Shown: one piece after another, positions 1 through 9,501 of the stretch
How the letters are laid out: the number at the start of each line of letters is the position of its first letter
Position numbering within the stretch: the stretch's first letter is position 1
From: Desulfoluna spongiiphila
GTDB taxonomy: Bacteria; Desulfobacterota; Desulfobacteria; Desulfobacterales; Desulfolunaceae
Assembly (NCBI RefSeq): GCF_900101345.1
Contig: NZ_FMUX01000002.1
Coordinates: forward strand, 310,001-374,000
Length of the DNA: 64,000 bases
Direction of reading: 5' to 3'
Translations under genes and position numbers: made by a program
Notes under the pieces: generated by a model
What the model was told of the DNA's origin: nothing
The model's input: the letters and a program-made list of their open reading frames with translations, nothing else
Database searches by the model: none

Positions 1-1364
1 ATTATACTATACGCAATCTGTTTTTGATTATGCTTGAAAGTGTGCTCCTTTATCTGTGCATCCTGTTTTCGGCGACTCTTTTTGCGGGCGGCGAAGGGGC
101 CGGGGATTTGTCGGGCCTCTCCACGAAGGCGGGGCTTGTTGTCTCCACCTGCATTTTCTGCCTTTACTGCAACAATATCTATAGCTTGAAAGATACGAAT
201 GGCTACGCAGACCTGGCCTTTAAGCTGTTTCAGTCCTTTGGCGCGGCCATGATTCTGCTGGCGATGGTGTATGCGGCTTTCAACCAGGCCATCATCGGTA
301 CGAAGTTCTTTTTTGTCTATATCCCCGTCGTGGTGGCGATTCTTTCGATCTGGCGGTTTTTTTATGTCTACCTGCTCAAGTCCGGTGTGCTGAGCCAGAG
401 CATCTATATTATCGGGGACAGCGACCTGGCCATCGATATCTGCCGGGAGACAGAAGCCGAGATCGACTGCGGGTATCGCGTCAAAGGGATCCTTTCGCGC
501 AACCCCCTCAAGGGGATGGAATCGGTTACGGCCCCGCACATCAACACCTACGATAATTTAGCCGCAACAGCCAAAGCAAACGGCATCAAGCGCATCGTGG
601 TTGCCCTGAAAGAGAAACGGGGCAATTTTCCCATCGACGAACTCCTCCTGTGCCGTGTGAGCGGCATCGATGTGGTTGAGGGCAATACCTTCTATGAGAT
701 GTTGACGGGGAAATTCCTTGTCTCATCCATCAACCCCACCTGGCTGATCTTTTCAAACGGATTCAAAAAGAGCCGGATTCGAAACATCTTCAAACGGCTC
801 GAGGATCTGTTTGCCTCCGTTATTCTGCTGGCCCTTTTTTCTCCCCTGATTCTTGTTACGGCCCTTCTTATCAAATGGGACTCCAAGGGACCGGTGCTTT
901 TTTCCCAGGATCGCCTGGGAATTCGGCACAAGCCATACAGGCTCTATAAGTTCAGGTCCATGGTGGAGAATGCCGAGGGCCTCAGCGGTCCCGTATGGGC
1001 CAGTAGAGAGGACCCCCGGGTTACCCGTGTGGGGAAATTCATCAGGACATGGCGAATCGACGAACTCCCGCAATTGTTCAACGTACTCAAGGGAGACATG
1101 AGCCTTGTGGGACCGCGTCCGGAAAGGGAGCATTTCGTCAAGCAGCTGGAGGCCCAGGTGCCCTACTACGCCGAGCGGTTCATCGTCAGGCCCGGAGTCA
1201 CGGGGTGGGCCCAGGTGCGGTATGAGTACGGCGACTCCGTGGAAGATGCCATGGAGAAGCTCAACTACGACCTTTTTTACATCAAGAACATGAGCATTTT
1301 CATGGATGTCGTGATCGTGTGCCGGACCATCCGCACGGTTCTTTTCGGGGTGGGGGCCAGGTAG
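1..1364 (+). CDS. Exosortase-type undecaprenyl-phosphate sugar phosphotransferase (WbaP/EpsB family), 5' end cut by window
   Basis: This is an integral membrane enzyme that would transfer a sugar-1-phosphate from a nucleotide sugar to undecaprenyl phosphate and so prime repeat-unit synthesis. The N-terminal half has several hydrophobic segments and a nucleotide-binding-like region around SIYIIGDSDLA. The C-terminal third is the bacterial sugar transferase domain, with KWDSKGPVLFSQDR, YKFRSMVENAE, RIDELPQLFNVLKGDMS and LVGPRPER, and it carries the usual basic, Asp-Glu and Pro-Arg-Pro signatures. The frame is open to the left edge and reads YTIRNLFLIMLES, which resembles the start of the PEP-CTERM-associated family. 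The first ATG (position 30) is therefore probably internal and the true start lies outside the window. It is the first visible gene of the exopolysaccharide operon. Confidence 0.88.
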   Translation, partial: YTIRNLFLIMLESVLLYLCILFSATLFAGGEGAGDLSGLSTKAGLVVSTCIFCLYCNNIYSLKDTNGYADLAFKLFQSFGAAMILLAMVYAAFNQAIIGTKFFFVYIPVVVAILSIWRFFYVYLLKSGVLSQSIYIIGDSDLAIDICRETEAEIDCGYRVKGILSRNPLKGMESVTAPHINTYDNLAATAKANGIKRIVVALKEKRGNFPIDELLLCRVSGIDVVEGNTFYEMLTGKFLVSSINPTWLIFSNGFKKSRIRNIFKRLEDLFASVILLALFSPLILVTALLIKWDSKGPVLFSQDRLGIRHKPYRLYKFRSMVENAEGLSGPVWASREDPRVTRVGKFIRTWRIDELPQLFNVLKGDMSLVGPRPEREHFVKQLEAQVPYYAERFIVRPGVTGWAQVRYEYGDSVEDAMEKLNYDLFYIKNMSIFMDVVIVCRTIRTVLFGVGAR

Positions 1365-1391
1365 CTGCCCTGTCGGTTGGGGGGCTTCGGC

Positions 1392-1500
1392 CACCATTCA
1401 ACCGGTGCCTGGAAGGCTCACGTAAGACCTGTTTGTCAAACTTTTTAAAAGTTTGGCCCCCGGCAGGGCCGCCGGAGGCTTGTTTGAGCTGAATAGTGAC
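1392..1500 (+). repeat. MITE-like dispersed repeat, copy A (short form)
   Basis: Positions 1423-1497 are identical over 75 nt to 46739-46813. The shared part holds the perfect palindrome AAACTTTTTAAAAGTTT, then a GC-rich segment ending GCCGCCGGAGGC, and a right terminus GAATAGTGAC that differs by one base from the GAATAGTTAC of copies B and D. The left half present in copy D is missing or degenerate here. It lies between the priming transferase and the export gene. Confidence 0.75.
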
Positions 1501-1573
1501 CCGTTTTTCTGTTGGTCGGGGACGGCAATTTTACGTTGGTATCGTGGGCTCATGGAACCCAAGGGGCGAAGCT

Positions 1574-2152
1574 ATGTCTTGTCGTCAGGTCGTTGCGGTT
1601 GTCTTGGTTGTGCTGTTGGCTGGGGTTTTCTCAGGGACCCCGGCCCGGGCAAAAAAAAGGGAAGAGCCAAACTATACCCTGGGCTATGGGGACGTGATCG
1701 ATGTCCTGGTGTGGAAGGAGGCGGATTTTACGGTTGAAGGCCTCACGGTACGTCTCGACGGAAAAATCACCTTGCCCCTGGTCAATGATATCCGGGCCGA
1801 AGGACAGACAACCCGGCAACTCAAGGCCCACCTTGAAATTGTTCTGCGAAAGTATATTGAGAGCCCCGTGGTGACAGTGCTCTTAAAAGAGGCTCGGAGC
1901 CAGCGGTTCTATATCCTCGGGGAGGTCATGCAAACGGGGGAGTATTCCCTGACCAAAGAGTTGACGGTCCTTCAGGCCTTTGCCATCGCCGGCGGGTTTA
2001 CCGAGTGGGCAAAAAAGAAGGACATCTTTGTGCTGCGCAGGAAAGAGACAGGCGAGGCGGTGATCCCTGTGAACTACCTGGATATCATCTCCGGAAAAGA
2101 CCTCAAGGGCAACATCGTCATCCGGGCGGACGACACCATTGTGGTGCCGTGA
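1574..2152 (+). CDS. Exosortase-associated polysaccharide export protein (Wza-like)
   Basis: A 192-residue periplasmic/outer-membrane export protein. A signal peptide (MSCRQVVAVVLVVLLAGVF, cleavage near ARA) precedes the polysaccharide biosynthesis/export domain (YTLGYGDVIDVLVW...LDGKITLPLVNDIRAEGQT) and a SLBB-like segment (YILGEVMQTGEYSL...LQAFAIAGGF). It is shorter than E. coli Wza, as in PEP-CTERM-linked export proteins, and lacks the extra C-terminal domain. I chose the ATG at 1574 because it has AAGGGG just upstream and starts directly at the signal peptide; upstream in-frame codons give no sensible N-terminus. There is no obvious lipobox cysteine. It probably pairs with the downstream beta-barrel protein. 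Confidence 0.87.
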   Translation: MSCRQVVAVVLVVLLAGVFSGTPARAKKREEPNYTLGYGDVIDVLVWKEADFTVEGLTVRLDGKITLPLVNDIRAEGQTTRQLKAHLEIVLRKYIESPVVTVLLKEARSQRFYILGEVMQTGEYSLTKELTVLQAFAIAGGFTEWAKKKDIFVLRRKETGEAVIPVNYLDIISGKDLKGNIVIRADDTIVVP

Positions 2153-2211
2153 GCCGTATGCTTTGTTCCCATGCCGGGCGATGCCCCGGCACGGGCAGCG
2201 TTCAAGGGGCT

Positions 2212-3480
2212 ATGACCCGCTTTGCGCCACGGGGATCTCTTCGGGCCTTGCTGCTGCCGGTAATCTGGTTTGCTTGGGGGCTGACCTGTGCCCCTTGTTT
2301 TGCAGAGGTCCGGCTCGGGGTCACGTCCCAGGTGGAGTACAATGACAACCTTTTTCTAGAACCCTCGGAGGGGACCTCGGATTTTTTGTATCGGGTGTTT
2401 CCCTGGGTGGATTTGACGGAGAGGGGGCGCCGTCATCAGGTCAACCTTGCCTACCGTCCCAGCTACACCTGGTATGACCGAAACACCGAGTACAACCAGG
2501 CGGGCCATAACGCCGACCTGGGTCTTTCCGTCAACGTGACCAGGCATGTGGACCTTTTTTTCGACAACCATATCGAGCGCAGCGAGGAGGGGACCTCGGA
2601 CCGGCAATCCCTGCAGGGGGCCTCACGGTTGCCGGTGACGAATCTCTCCTCGACCCTGGCCGCCCTCTGGGCAACGGGCCGGGACGAATCGTTCAGGGTG
2701 TCCTGTACGGGGGAGTCCCTGGATTACGACAGCCAGAGTCCCTCCGAGGACAGCCGCGAAGCCAGAGGGGAGGTGACCTGGCGGACGCAGGTGGGGGACC
2801 ATCGGTTCCTGACCCTTGAGGCGGATTACGTGAAAGGCTGGTACGACGTCAGCTCTTCCTACCGGCAAGGCAGCGGCACCTTGGGGGCTGAGCATGGGGT
2901 GACCGCAAAAAAACGCCTGTTCGGCAGGGTCGGGGTTTCAACGTACACCAGCGACGGGCGAACGGATTACGTCACCGTCAACCCCTACGCGGGGGTGGCC
3001 GGGGAGTTTCCGAGGGGCCGGTATGATCTGGGCGCAGGGGTCCTGATCCGGGAAGAAGAGGACGCCGATACCACCTGCAGGCTTTCGGTGGTGGGAACCG
3101 CAGAGATCGAAAAACAGTGGCGGCGCGGTGACCTGTCCGCCTGCCTTGAGACCGGCCATGAAGAGAATTATATCGATTTTGATACACCCGGATTTACCAC
3201 CTTTGTCACCGGCCTTGTCACCGGAGGGTACCTTCCGGCAAAGGGATGGCGGGTGGACGGCAGCTGCGAGGTGCGCGGCGACGACTACCTTGAGAACCGC
3301 GCCGGAAGGGAAGACAGGCAGGATGTGACCGTCCGGCTGACGGGTGGCGCTGAGTACCAGCTCATGAAGCAGGCCACCGTGAGGCTGGATTGCCATCACC
3401 GTTTAAGGCGATCGAACCTTGCAGAGCATGAGTACGACGAAAACAGCATTGTCCTGACCCTGAATATGTATACACGCTAA
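2212..3480 (+). CDS. Exosortase-associated outer-membrane beta-barrel protein
   Basis: A 422-residue secreted protein with a signal peptide (SLRALLLPVIWFAWGLTCAPCFA) followed by VRLGVTSQVEYNDNLFLEP, the typical opening of outer-membrane beta-barrels found in exopolysaccharide loci (PEP-CTERM-associated TIGR03016-like or OMP_b-brl families). The rest is alternating hydrophobic and polar strands and ends in an aromatic/terminal strand (ENSIVLTLNMYTR). The ATG at 2212 has CAAGGGG upstream; the longer open frame overlaps the wza-like gene and is not credible. It is likely the outer-membrane conduit or anchoring partner for the exported polymer. The exact subfamily was judged from pattern only. 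Confidence 0.75.
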   Translation: MTRFAPRGSLRALLLPVIWFAWGLTCAPCFAEVRLGVTSQVEYNDNLFLEPSEGTSDFLYRVFPWVDLTERGRRHQVNLAYRPSYTWYDRNTEYNQAGHNADLGLSVNVTRHVDLFFDNHIERSEEGTSDRQSLQGASRLPVTNLSSTLAALWATGRDESFRVSCTGESLDYDSQSPSEDSREARGEVTWRTQVGDHRFLTLEADYVKGWYDVSSSYRQGSGTLGAEHGVTAKKRLFGRVGVSTYTSDGRTDYVTVNPYAGVAGEFPRGRYDLGAGVLIREEEDADTTCRLSVVGTAEIEKQWRRGDLSACLETGHEENYIDFDTPGFTTFVTGLVTGGYLPAKGWRVDGSCEVRGDDYLENRAGREDRQDVTVRLTGGAEYQLMKQATVRLDCHHRLRRSNLAEHEYDENSIVLTLNMYTR

Positions 3481-3527
3481 CGGGCAAGGCTTTGGGCCTT
3501 GTCTCCCATGACACCAAGGGCTCGGGT

Positions 3528-3562
3528 AAAAATAAATAGGTTGGTCGTGCTATTTATTTTTT
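3528..3562 (+). terminator. A+T-rich inverted repeat, possible terminator or operator
   Basis: AAAAATAAATAG and CTATTTATTTTT form a 12-bp inverted repeat around a 10-nt loop and run into T residues. It sits in the 116-bp gap before tviB. The stem is weak, so it could equally be a protein-binding palindrome. Confidence 0.35.
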
Positions 3563-3596
3563 CTTCAGCCCCAACCAACATTAAACTGGGTGAACT

Positions 3597-4874
3597 GTGA
3601 TTCCTGAACAAGAGATTCAAATTGCCGTGATCGGCCTGGGGTATGTCGGGCTTCCGCTGGCCGTGGCCTTCGGACACCTGTTTCCGACGGTGGGCTATGA
3701 CATCAATGAAGGGCGTGTCAACGAGCTTGAGGGCGGTGAAGACTCCACCCTGGAAGTTGCCCCGGAAGAGCTCAAAGGGGCGAGGCTCCTTACCTATACC
3801 TGCGATCTGGAGGCCTTGAAACGGTGCAATGTCTACATTGTGACCGTGCCCACGCCCATCGACGGGAACAAGCGCCCGGACCTGAGCCCCCTTGAAGGGG
3901 CCAGTGAACTGGTGGGGCAGGTGGTGGGGAAAGGGGACGTGGTGATCTATGAATCCACGGTGTACCCCGGGGCCACGGAAGAGGTGTGTGTGCCTATCAT
4001 TGAGCGGGTCTCAGGTCTGGCCCTGAATACCGATTTTTATGCGGGCTACAGCCCGGAGCGCATCAACCCCGGGGACAAAGAGCACCGGGTGACATCGATC
4101 CTCAAGGTGACCTCAGGCTCCACCCCGGAGGCCGCAGAGTTCGTAGACAGCCTTTACGGCAAGGTGATTGACGCAGGGACCCACAAGGCAAGTTCCATTC
4201 GTGTGGCCGAAGCGGCCAAGGTCATCGAGAACACCCAGCGGGACCTTAACATCGCCCTGATCAACGAGCTTGCCATCATGTTCAATCGCATGGAGATCGA
4301 TACGGAAGAGGTGCTCAATGCCGCAGGCACCAAGTGGAATTTTCTCCCGTTTCGACCGGGCCTGGTGGGGGGGCACTGCATCGGGGTCGACCCCTACTAC
4401 CTGACCCATAAGGCCCAGGAGATAGGGTACCACCCCGAGATTATCCTTGCCGGGCGGCGGATCAACGACGGCATGGGGGCCTACGTGGTTTCCGAAGTGG
4501 TCAAGCAGATGATCAAGCGGCGGATCCAGGTCCAGGGGGCTTCGGTGCTCATCATGGGCCTCACCTTCAAGGAAAACTGCCCGGACCTTCGAAACACGCG
4601 GGTGGTGGACATGGTCAACGAGCTCTCCGAGTATCATGCCGAGGTGGCTGTGTACGACCCCTGGATCGATGGGCAGGAGGCCGAAGAAGAATACGGGATA
4701 AGGCCCATCGACGCACCGGGGCCGGGGAGCTACGACGCGGTGATCCTTGCCGTGGCCCATGACGAGTTCAAGGCGATGGGCATTGATGCCATAAGGGCCC
4801 TGGGCAAGGAGCGCCACCTGCTCTTTGATATCAAGTACCTGTTCCCCGCAGACCAGGTGGACGCGAGGTTATGA
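3597..4874 (+). CDS. tviB: UDP-N-acetyl-hexosamine 6-dehydrogenase (TviB/WbpO type)
   Basis: A 425-residue cytoplasmic NAD-dependent dehydrogenase that would oxidise C6 of a UDP-N-acetyl-hexosamine to the uronic acid. The N-terminal Rossmann motif is [16 protein letters not shown]. The central region has [10 protein letters not shown], and the catalytic cysteine sits in [14 protein letters not shown] (Cys261). The C-terminal UDP-binding domain begins near [18 protein letters not shown]. The GTG start at 3597 follows GGGTGA. The last codons overlap the next gene in ATGA, so the pair is translationally coupled. With the following WbpP-like epimerase it would give UDP-GalNAcA, as in Vi antigen and Pseudomonas O6. 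A UDP-ManNAc dehydrogenase role is possible because wecB is also in this operon. Confidence 0.87.
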   Translation: MIPEQEIQIAVIGLGYVGLPLAVAFGHLFPTVGYDINEGRVNELEGGEDSTLEVAPEELKGARLLTYTCDLEALKRCNVYIVTVPTPIDGNKRPDLSPLEGASELVGQVVGKGDVVIYESTVYPGATEEVCVPIIERVSGLALNTDFYAGYSPERINPGDKEHRVTSILKVTSGSTPEAAEFVDSLYGKVIDAGTHKASSIRVAEAAKVIENTQRDLNIALINELAIMFNRMEIDTEEVLNAAGTKWNFLPFRPGLVGGHCIGVDPYYLTHKAQEIGYHPEIILAGRRINDGMGAYVVSEVVKQMIKRRIQVQGASVLIMGLTFKENCPDLRNTRVVDMVNELSEYHAEVAVYDPWIDGQEAEEEYGIRPIDAPGPGSYDAVILAVAHDEFKAMGIDAIRALGKERHLLFDIKYLFPADQVDARL

Positions 4875-5950
4875 TCATGACTCCGTTTGCAGGCCTTGAA
4901 AAAGAGCTGAGCAGGGAGCCGCAGACCTGGCTGATTACCGGGGTGGCAGGCTTTATCGGGTCCAATCTGCTGGAAACCCTTCTCAAGCTGGATCAGCAGG
5001 TGGTGGGGCTGGACAACTTCGCAACGGGGCACCGGAGAAACCTTGATGAGGTCCAGGCCCTGGTGACCGAGGTGCAGTGGGCCCGTTTTGAATTGATCTC
5101 AGGGGACATCACGGACATAGAAACCTGCCGGAGGGCATCAAGGGGTGTGGACTTCGTGCTGCATCAGGCCGCCCTGGGCTCGGTGCCGCGGTCCATCGAA
5201 GACCCCCTGGCAACCCATGCCAGCAACAACACGGGGTTTCTCAACATGCTGCTGGCGGCCCGGGACAACGGGGTGAAACGTTTTGTCTATGCCGCCTCAA
5301 GCTCTACCTACGGCGATCATCCGGGGCTGCCCAAGGTGGAGGAGACCATCGGCAGCCCCCTGTCCCCCTATGCCGTGACCAAATACGTCAATGAGCTTTA
5401 TGCGGATGTCTTTGCGCGGGCCTATGGTATGGGCTCCATCGGGCTTCGGTATTTTAATATCTTCGGCCCCCGCCAGGACCCCGACGGCGCCTACGCCGCG
5501 GTGATCCCCAGGTGGATCGCCGGGTGCCTGAATCAGGAACCCGTGTTTATCAACGGCGACGGAGAGACCAGCCGCGATTTCTGCTATGTGAAAAACGCGG
5601 TGCAGGCCAACCTCCTTGCCGCCACCACCCGAAACGATGAGGCCGTCAACCAGGTGTACAACGTGGCCGTGGGGGACCGCACCACCCTGGTCCGGCTTTA
5701 CGGGGCCATTCGAAAGAGCCTTGCCGGCCGGGTGGGGGGCTTGACGCTGCCGGAGCCCGTGTACCGGGATTTTCGCGCCGGAGATGTCAGGCACTCCCAG
5801 GCCGATGTCTCCAAGGCCGCCCGCCTGCTGAATTACCGCCCCACCCACCGGATCACCGAGGGCCTTGAAGAGGCCATGGACTGGTACGTCGGGTTTTTCA
5901 GGGGCAAAGACGGGGTCCCTCATTCAGGCACACGGAAGGCTGCAAGGTGA
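4871..5950 (+). CDS. tviC: UDP-N-acetylglucosamine 4-epimerase (TviC/WbpP type)
   Basis: A 359-residue extended short-chain dehydrogenase/reductase. It has the NAD motif [15 protein letters not shown], the [18 protein letters not shown] segment characteristic of WbpP/TviC, the catalytic Ser-Thr region [15 protein letters not shown] and the YAVTK catalytic Tyr-Lys pair. It would interconvert UDP-GlcNAc/UDP-GalNAc or their uronic acids. The start ATG overlaps the tviB stop codon by 4 nt; a second ATG six bases on (4877) is an alternative. Family membership is strong, while substrate preference is inferred from similarity to WbpP and the neighbouring dehydrogenase. Confidence 0.87.
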   Translation: MIMTPFAGLEKELSREPQTWLITGVAGFIGSNLLETLLKLDQQVVGLDNFATGHRRNLDEVQALVTEVQWARFELISGDITDIETCRRASRGVDFVLHQAALGSVPRSIEDPLATHASNNTGFLNMLLAARDNGVKRFVYAASSSTYGDHPGLPKVEETIGSPLSPYAVTKYVNELYADVFARAYGMGSIGLRYFNIFGPRQDPDGAYAAVIPRWIAGCLNQEPVFINGDGETSRDFCYVKNAVQANLLAATTRNDEAVNQVYNVAVGDRTTLVRLYGAIRKSLAGRVGGLTLPEPVYRDFRAGDVRHSQADVSKAARLLNYRPTHRITEGLEEAMDWYVGFFRGKDGVPHSGTRKAAR

Positions 5951-6612
5951 GCCCCCGTACCCAAAACCAAGCCCTTCCCCACGGGCGCATGGTGTGCCTT
6001 GTATTGGTGATGCTGGTCGCCGCCGTGGCCATTCGGGGCATGCATCTCACCGAATCCGTGCCCCTGAAACAGTCCTTTGAGGCCTTTCCCATGGAGATCG
6101 GGCCGTGGACCGGTGAAACGAGCCGCTTTGACGAGAAAATTTACGAGGCCCTGGGCGTGGACGACTCCATCCTGGGAACCTACCGGACGGCACGGGGGGA
6201 TGCGGTACAGCTCTACATCGGGTATTACCACAGCCAGAAAAAGGGCGATCTTATTCACTCCCCGAAGAACTGCATGCCAGGCTCGGGCTGGGCCATCACC
6301 CACTCGTCCCTGGAAGAGGTGAGGGGCACTGGCCCCGGTGATACCTTTCAGGCCATCAAGCTTTTCATTGAAAACGGCGGTGAGCGGCACGTGGTGCTCT
6401 ACTGGTTCCAATCCAGGGGGCGGATCATCTCATCGGAGTACATGCAGAAGATCTACCTTGTGGTGGACTCCATTTTCAAGCGACGCACCGACGGCTCCTT
6501 TGTCCGGCTGATCTCGCCTGTTCGCGGCGGGGATGCCGATGCCGCCACCCAACAACTGAAAGCCTTTGCCCATGACCTCGCACCTGTCCTCCATGCGTAC
6601 CTTCCTTCATAG
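5947..6612 (+). CDS. EpsI family protein (exosortase-associated)
   Basis: A 221-residue protein with one N-terminal hydrophobic segment ([17 protein letters not shown]) and an EpsI domain outside the membrane: [10 protein letters not shown], the [16 protein letters not shown] strand region, [19 protein letters not shown] and [10 protein letters not shown]. The [12 protein letters not shown] block is the family signature. In many exosortase-A proteins this domain is fused to the exosortase; here it is a separate gene upstream and overlapping. The GTG start overlaps the tviC stop (GTGA). EpsI is required for exopolysaccharide production in related systems, but its reaction is not known. Confidence 0.88.
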   Translation: MSPRTQNQALPHGRMVCLVLVMLVAAVAIRGMHLTESVPLKQSFEAFPMEIGPWTGETSRFDEKIYEALGVDDSILGTYRTARGDAVQLYIGYYHSQKKGDLIHSPKNCMPGSGWAITHSSLEEVRGTGPGDTFQAIKLFIENGGERHVVLYWFQSRGRIISSEYMQKIYLVVDSIFKRRTDGSFVRLISPVRGGDADAATQQLKAFAHDLAPVLHAYLPS

Positions 6613-7441
6613 GGCGATAAGCGCCCGGCCACAAGCGGTGGGCTGTGCCCACGGGGTGCTGCTGGCCGCCTCCTTCGGTTTTTTGTACCTGGGAACCCTG
6701 GCGGAGCTCACCTCGGACTGGAACACCAACCCCAATTTCTCCCATGGGTACCTTGTCCCGCTCATCTCGGGATTTCTGATCTGGCGCCGGAAAGAGCAGT
6801 TGAAAGCGCTTCCCATCACCCCTTCGCACCTGGGGCTGGCGGTGTTTGGCGGGGGGCTGCTGCTTTTCTTCGTGGGAACCATCGGGGCCGAACTCTTTGT
6901 GATGCGATGCTCCATGCTGGTCACCCTGGCCGGGATCATTCTGTTTTGCCTGGGCAGGCAGTGGGCCAAGGCCCTGGCCGTGCCGGTGGGGTACCTGGTC
7001 TTCATGATTCCCCTGCCCAGCATCATCTGGAACAAGATCGCCTTTCCCCTGCAGCTCATGGCCGCTTCGGGGGCTGCCCACGCCCTGCCTCTGTTTGGGG
7101 TGTCGGTATTTCGGGAGGGCAATGTCCTGCACCTGGCATCCACCACCTTAGAGGTCGTGGATGCCTGTTCGGGGCTCCGGTCCCTCATGGCGCTCCTGGC
7201 CCTGGGGGCTGCCTTTGCCTTCATCTCCCCCCTTGCACCCTGGAAAAAATGGATCCTGTTTTTGTCCTCTGTTCCTGTTGCCGTGCTGGTGAATGTCTTA
7301 CGGCTTACGGTCACCGGCATGATGGCCGTGTACATCAGCCCGGAGACAGCCCACGGGACGATGCATGATCTTTCCGGGATGGTGGCCTTTGGCGCGGCGA
7401 TTTTTTTTCTCTTCGTGATAAATCAATGTTTGGAAACGTGA
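6572..7441 (+). CDS. xrtA: Exosortase (EpsH family, XrtA-type by context)
   Basis: A 289-residue polytopic membrane transpeptidase that recognises PEP-CTERM tails. The expected catalytic set is visible: Cys199 in VVDACSGLRSL, Arg244 in VNVLRLTVTG and His265 in GTMHDLSG. Hydrophobic segments cover most of the protein. The ATG at 6572 overlaps epsI by 41 nt; the ATG at 6593 is also possible. Neighbouring genes (FemAB, deacetylase, TIGR03087-like and TIGR04063-like transferases, amidotransferase) are those usually seen with XrtA. The one clear substrate in this window, the PEP-CTERM protein at 41658-42398, has a VPEPASLALLG tail, consistent with this subtype. The subtype assignment is inference. 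Confidence 0.85.
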   Translation: MTSHLSSMRTFLHRAISARPQAVGCAHGVLLAASFGFLYLGTLAELTSDWNTNPNFSHGYLVPLISGFLIWRRKEQLKALPITPSHLGLAVFGGGLLLFFVGTIGAELFVMRCSMLVTLAGIILFCLGRQWAKALAVPVGYLVFMIPLPSIIWNKIAFPLQLMAASGAAHALPLFGVSVFREGNVLHLASTTLEVVDACSGLRSLMALLALGAAFAFISPLAPWKKWILFLSSVPVAVLVNVLRLTVTGMMAVYISPETAHGTMHDLSGMVAFGAAIFFLFVINQCLET

Positions 7442-7454
7442 AAGCACCCACATT

Positions 7455-8585
7455 ATGACCCATTTAAAAAAACGGATTCATTTGATTGCGGCGGCGCGGC
7501 CGAACTTCATGAAAATTGCTCCGCTGTACCATGTCCTGGCCCGCAGCGGCTGGGCCGAGCCGGTCATCGTCCATACCGGGCAGCATTACGACGACAACAT
7601 GTCTGACGCCTTTTTCAGGGATTTTCATCTTCCGGAGCCGCACATTCACCTGGGGGTGGGAAGCGGAAGCCATGCCGAACAGACCGGACGGGTGATGATG
7701 GCCTATGAACGGGTTCTGTTAAAGGACCCCCCGGATCTTCTCGTGGTGGTGGGGGATGTCAACTCCACGTTGGCGACAACCATTGCGGCAGCCAAGCTGG
7801 GGGTGCCCATCGCCCATCTGGAGGCGGGCCTGAGGTCCTTTGACATGTCCATGCCCGAAGAGATCAACCGCCTGGTAACAGACAGGCTCTCCCATTATCT
7901 CTGGACCCCCTCGCAAGACGGTGACGCCAACCTGATGCAGGAAGGGGTGGCCCCGGAGAAGATCCAGTTCGTGGGCAATATCATGATCGATGCCTTTGAG
8001 ATGCTGAGGGAAAAGATTGAAGCCCGGTCCGTGTGCACGCGCCATCACCTGAAGGCCGGGAACTACGGGGTGGTCACCCTTCACAGGCCGTCCAACGTGG
8101 ACGACGATGACACCTTGAAGGCCTTGTGCGAGGTGCTGGTGCGCATCTCAAAAAAGATTCCCCTGGTGTTTCCCGTTCACCCGAGAACGGCCAAGCGGTT
8201 GGCGGAAACCTCGCTTATGGACGGGCTGAAAGCCCAGCCGAACCTTACGTTTTGTGATCCCCTGGGCTACATCGAGTTCATGAGCCTGGTGTGCGACGCG
8301 CGGTTTGTGCTCACCGATTCCGGCGGCGTTCAGGAAGAGACCACCTACCTCAAGATCCCGTGCCTGACCCTTAGGCCAAACACGGAACGCCCCGTGACGG
8401 TCACCATAGGCTCCAATCGTCTCTGCACCGTAAGAAATATTGAGGCGTCCGTTGACGGGATCCTGCAGGCCCCTTGCCACGGTTTTGAGGTCCCCGAGTT
8501 GTGGGACGGGCAAACCGCCCAACGCGTGGCGTCGTCGATCCGAAAAATTGTGGGGGCAGAAGAGGGGGTCGCCCATGGCGCCTGA
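7455..8585 (+). CDS. wecB: Non-hydrolysing UDP-N-acetylglucosamine 2-epimerase
   Basis: A 376-residue cytoplasmic enzyme of the GT-B-like epimerase family that interconverts UDP-GlcNAc and UDP-ManNAc. Recognisable blocks: LIAAARPNFMKIAPLYH, VHTGQHYDDNMSDAFF, VVVGDVNSTLATTIAAAKL, HLEAGLRSFDMSMPEEINR, VTLHRPSNVDD and TDSGGVQEETTYLKIPCL, with the catalytic His and Glu residues of the family present. It starts 13 nt after the exosortase stop and overlaps the next gene by 11 nt. It supplies ManNAc-type precursors for the polymer. Confidence 0.92.
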   Translation: MTHLKKRIHLIAAARPNFMKIAPLYHVLARSGWAEPVIVHTGQHYDDNMSDAFFRDFHLPEPHIHLGVGSGSHAEQTGRVMMAYERVLLKDPPDLLVVVGDVNSTLATTIAAAKLGVPIAHLEAGLRSFDMSMPEEINRLVTDRLSHYLWTPSQDGDANLMQEGVAPEKIQFVGNIMIDAFEMLREKIEARSVCTRHHLKAGNYGVVTLHRPSNVDDDDTLKALCEVLVRISKKIPLVFPVHPRTAKRLAETSLMDGLKAQPNLTFCDPLGYIEFMSLVCDARFVLTDSGGVQEETTYLKIPCLTLRPNTERPVTVTIGSNRLCTVRNIEASVDGILQAPCHGFEVPELWDGQTAQRVASSIRKIVGAEEGVAHGA

Positions 8586-9501
8586 GACGGGTCCCGACAC
8601 CCGGGGCAAAGGGGCCTTTGTCTTTACGGTGGACGTCGAAGACTGGTTTCAGGTGGAGAACTTCAAGCCGTGGATTCCCTTTGAGTCGTGGCCGCACCGG
8701 GAGCTGCGGGTGGAGAAAAATATCCATGGGCTGCTGGATCTTCTGGACGGGGGAGGGCAGCGGCGGGAGGCGACCTTTTTTGTGCTGGGCTGGCTTGCCG
8801 AACGGTATCCCCACCTGGTGCGGGAGATTTATGGCCGCGGCCATGAGATCGCATCCCACGGGTTTAATCATCATCTGCCCGCCATGCAGACCAGAAAGGC
8901 CCTGCGGGAGGACCTCCTGAAGAGCCGCACACTCCTTGAGGACCTGATCGGGGAGAGGGTGTGGGGGTATCGGGCCCCGAGTTTTGCAGTAAACGAAGAG
9001 GTGCTGGCCCTCATTCAAGAGTGCGGGTACCTCTATGATTCAAGTTACAACTCCTTTGACCGGCACGGCCGGTACGGCAGGCTGGATGTCTCGGGGTTTC
9101 TTCGGAGGGGCATCGCCATCAAGCTTCAAGACGATTTTTATGAGGTGCCTGTCAGCAACCTCACGTTAGGGGACCAGGTCATCCCCTGGGGTGGCGGAGG
9201 GTATTTCAGGATGATCCCGGCCCGGCTTTACGCCGGGGGGGTGCGCCGCCAGATGAACCGGGACGGGGCCTTTGTCTTTTACACCCACCCCTGGGAGCTG
9301 GATCCCGGCCAGCCCAGGGTGAAAGGGGCATCGGCCCAGTATGCCTTCAGGCATTACATCAACCTGAATCGCACGGCCGGGAAGCTGGCCCATTGCTTAC
9401 AAGCACTCGGCCCGGTCCGGTTCACAGGGTGCCGGAATTATCTGCGTCTGATGGGAGACGCCGTTGCCTGTCAAAAAGAGAAAGAGGCGATTTATGGTTA
9501 A
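8575..9501 (+). CDS. Exosortase-associated polysaccharide deacetylase
   Basis: A 308-residue NodB-type deacetylase. FVFTVDVEDWFQVE holds the first metal/catalytic Asp residues, HEIASHGFNHHLPA the His-x3-His metal site, and YRAPSFAV the third motif. The C-terminal part (PVSNLTLGDQVIPWGGGGYFRM, FYTHPWELDPGQPR) matches the DUF3473 extension seen in PEP-CTERM-locus deacetylases. No signal peptide is seen, so it would act in the cytoplasm on lipid-linked or nucleotide sugars. The ATG at 8575 has AGAGGGGG upstream; the longer frame overlaps wecB. It would remove N- or O-acetyl groups from the repeat unit. Confidence 0.88.
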   Translation: MAPETGPDTRGKGAFVFTVDVEDWFQVENFKPWIPFESWPHRELRVEKNIHGLLDLLDGGGQRREATFFVLGWLAERYPHLVREIYGRGHEIASHGFNHHLPAMQTRKALREDLLKSRTLLEDLIGERVWGYRAPSFAVNEEVLALIQECGYLYDSSYNSFDRHGRYGRLDVSGFLRRGIAIKLQDDFYEVPVSNLTLGDQVIPWGGGGYFRMIPARLYAGGVRRQMNRDGAFVFYTHPWELDPGQPRVKGASAQYAFRHYINLNRTAGKLAHCLQALGPVRFTGCRNYLRLMGDAVACQKEKEAIYG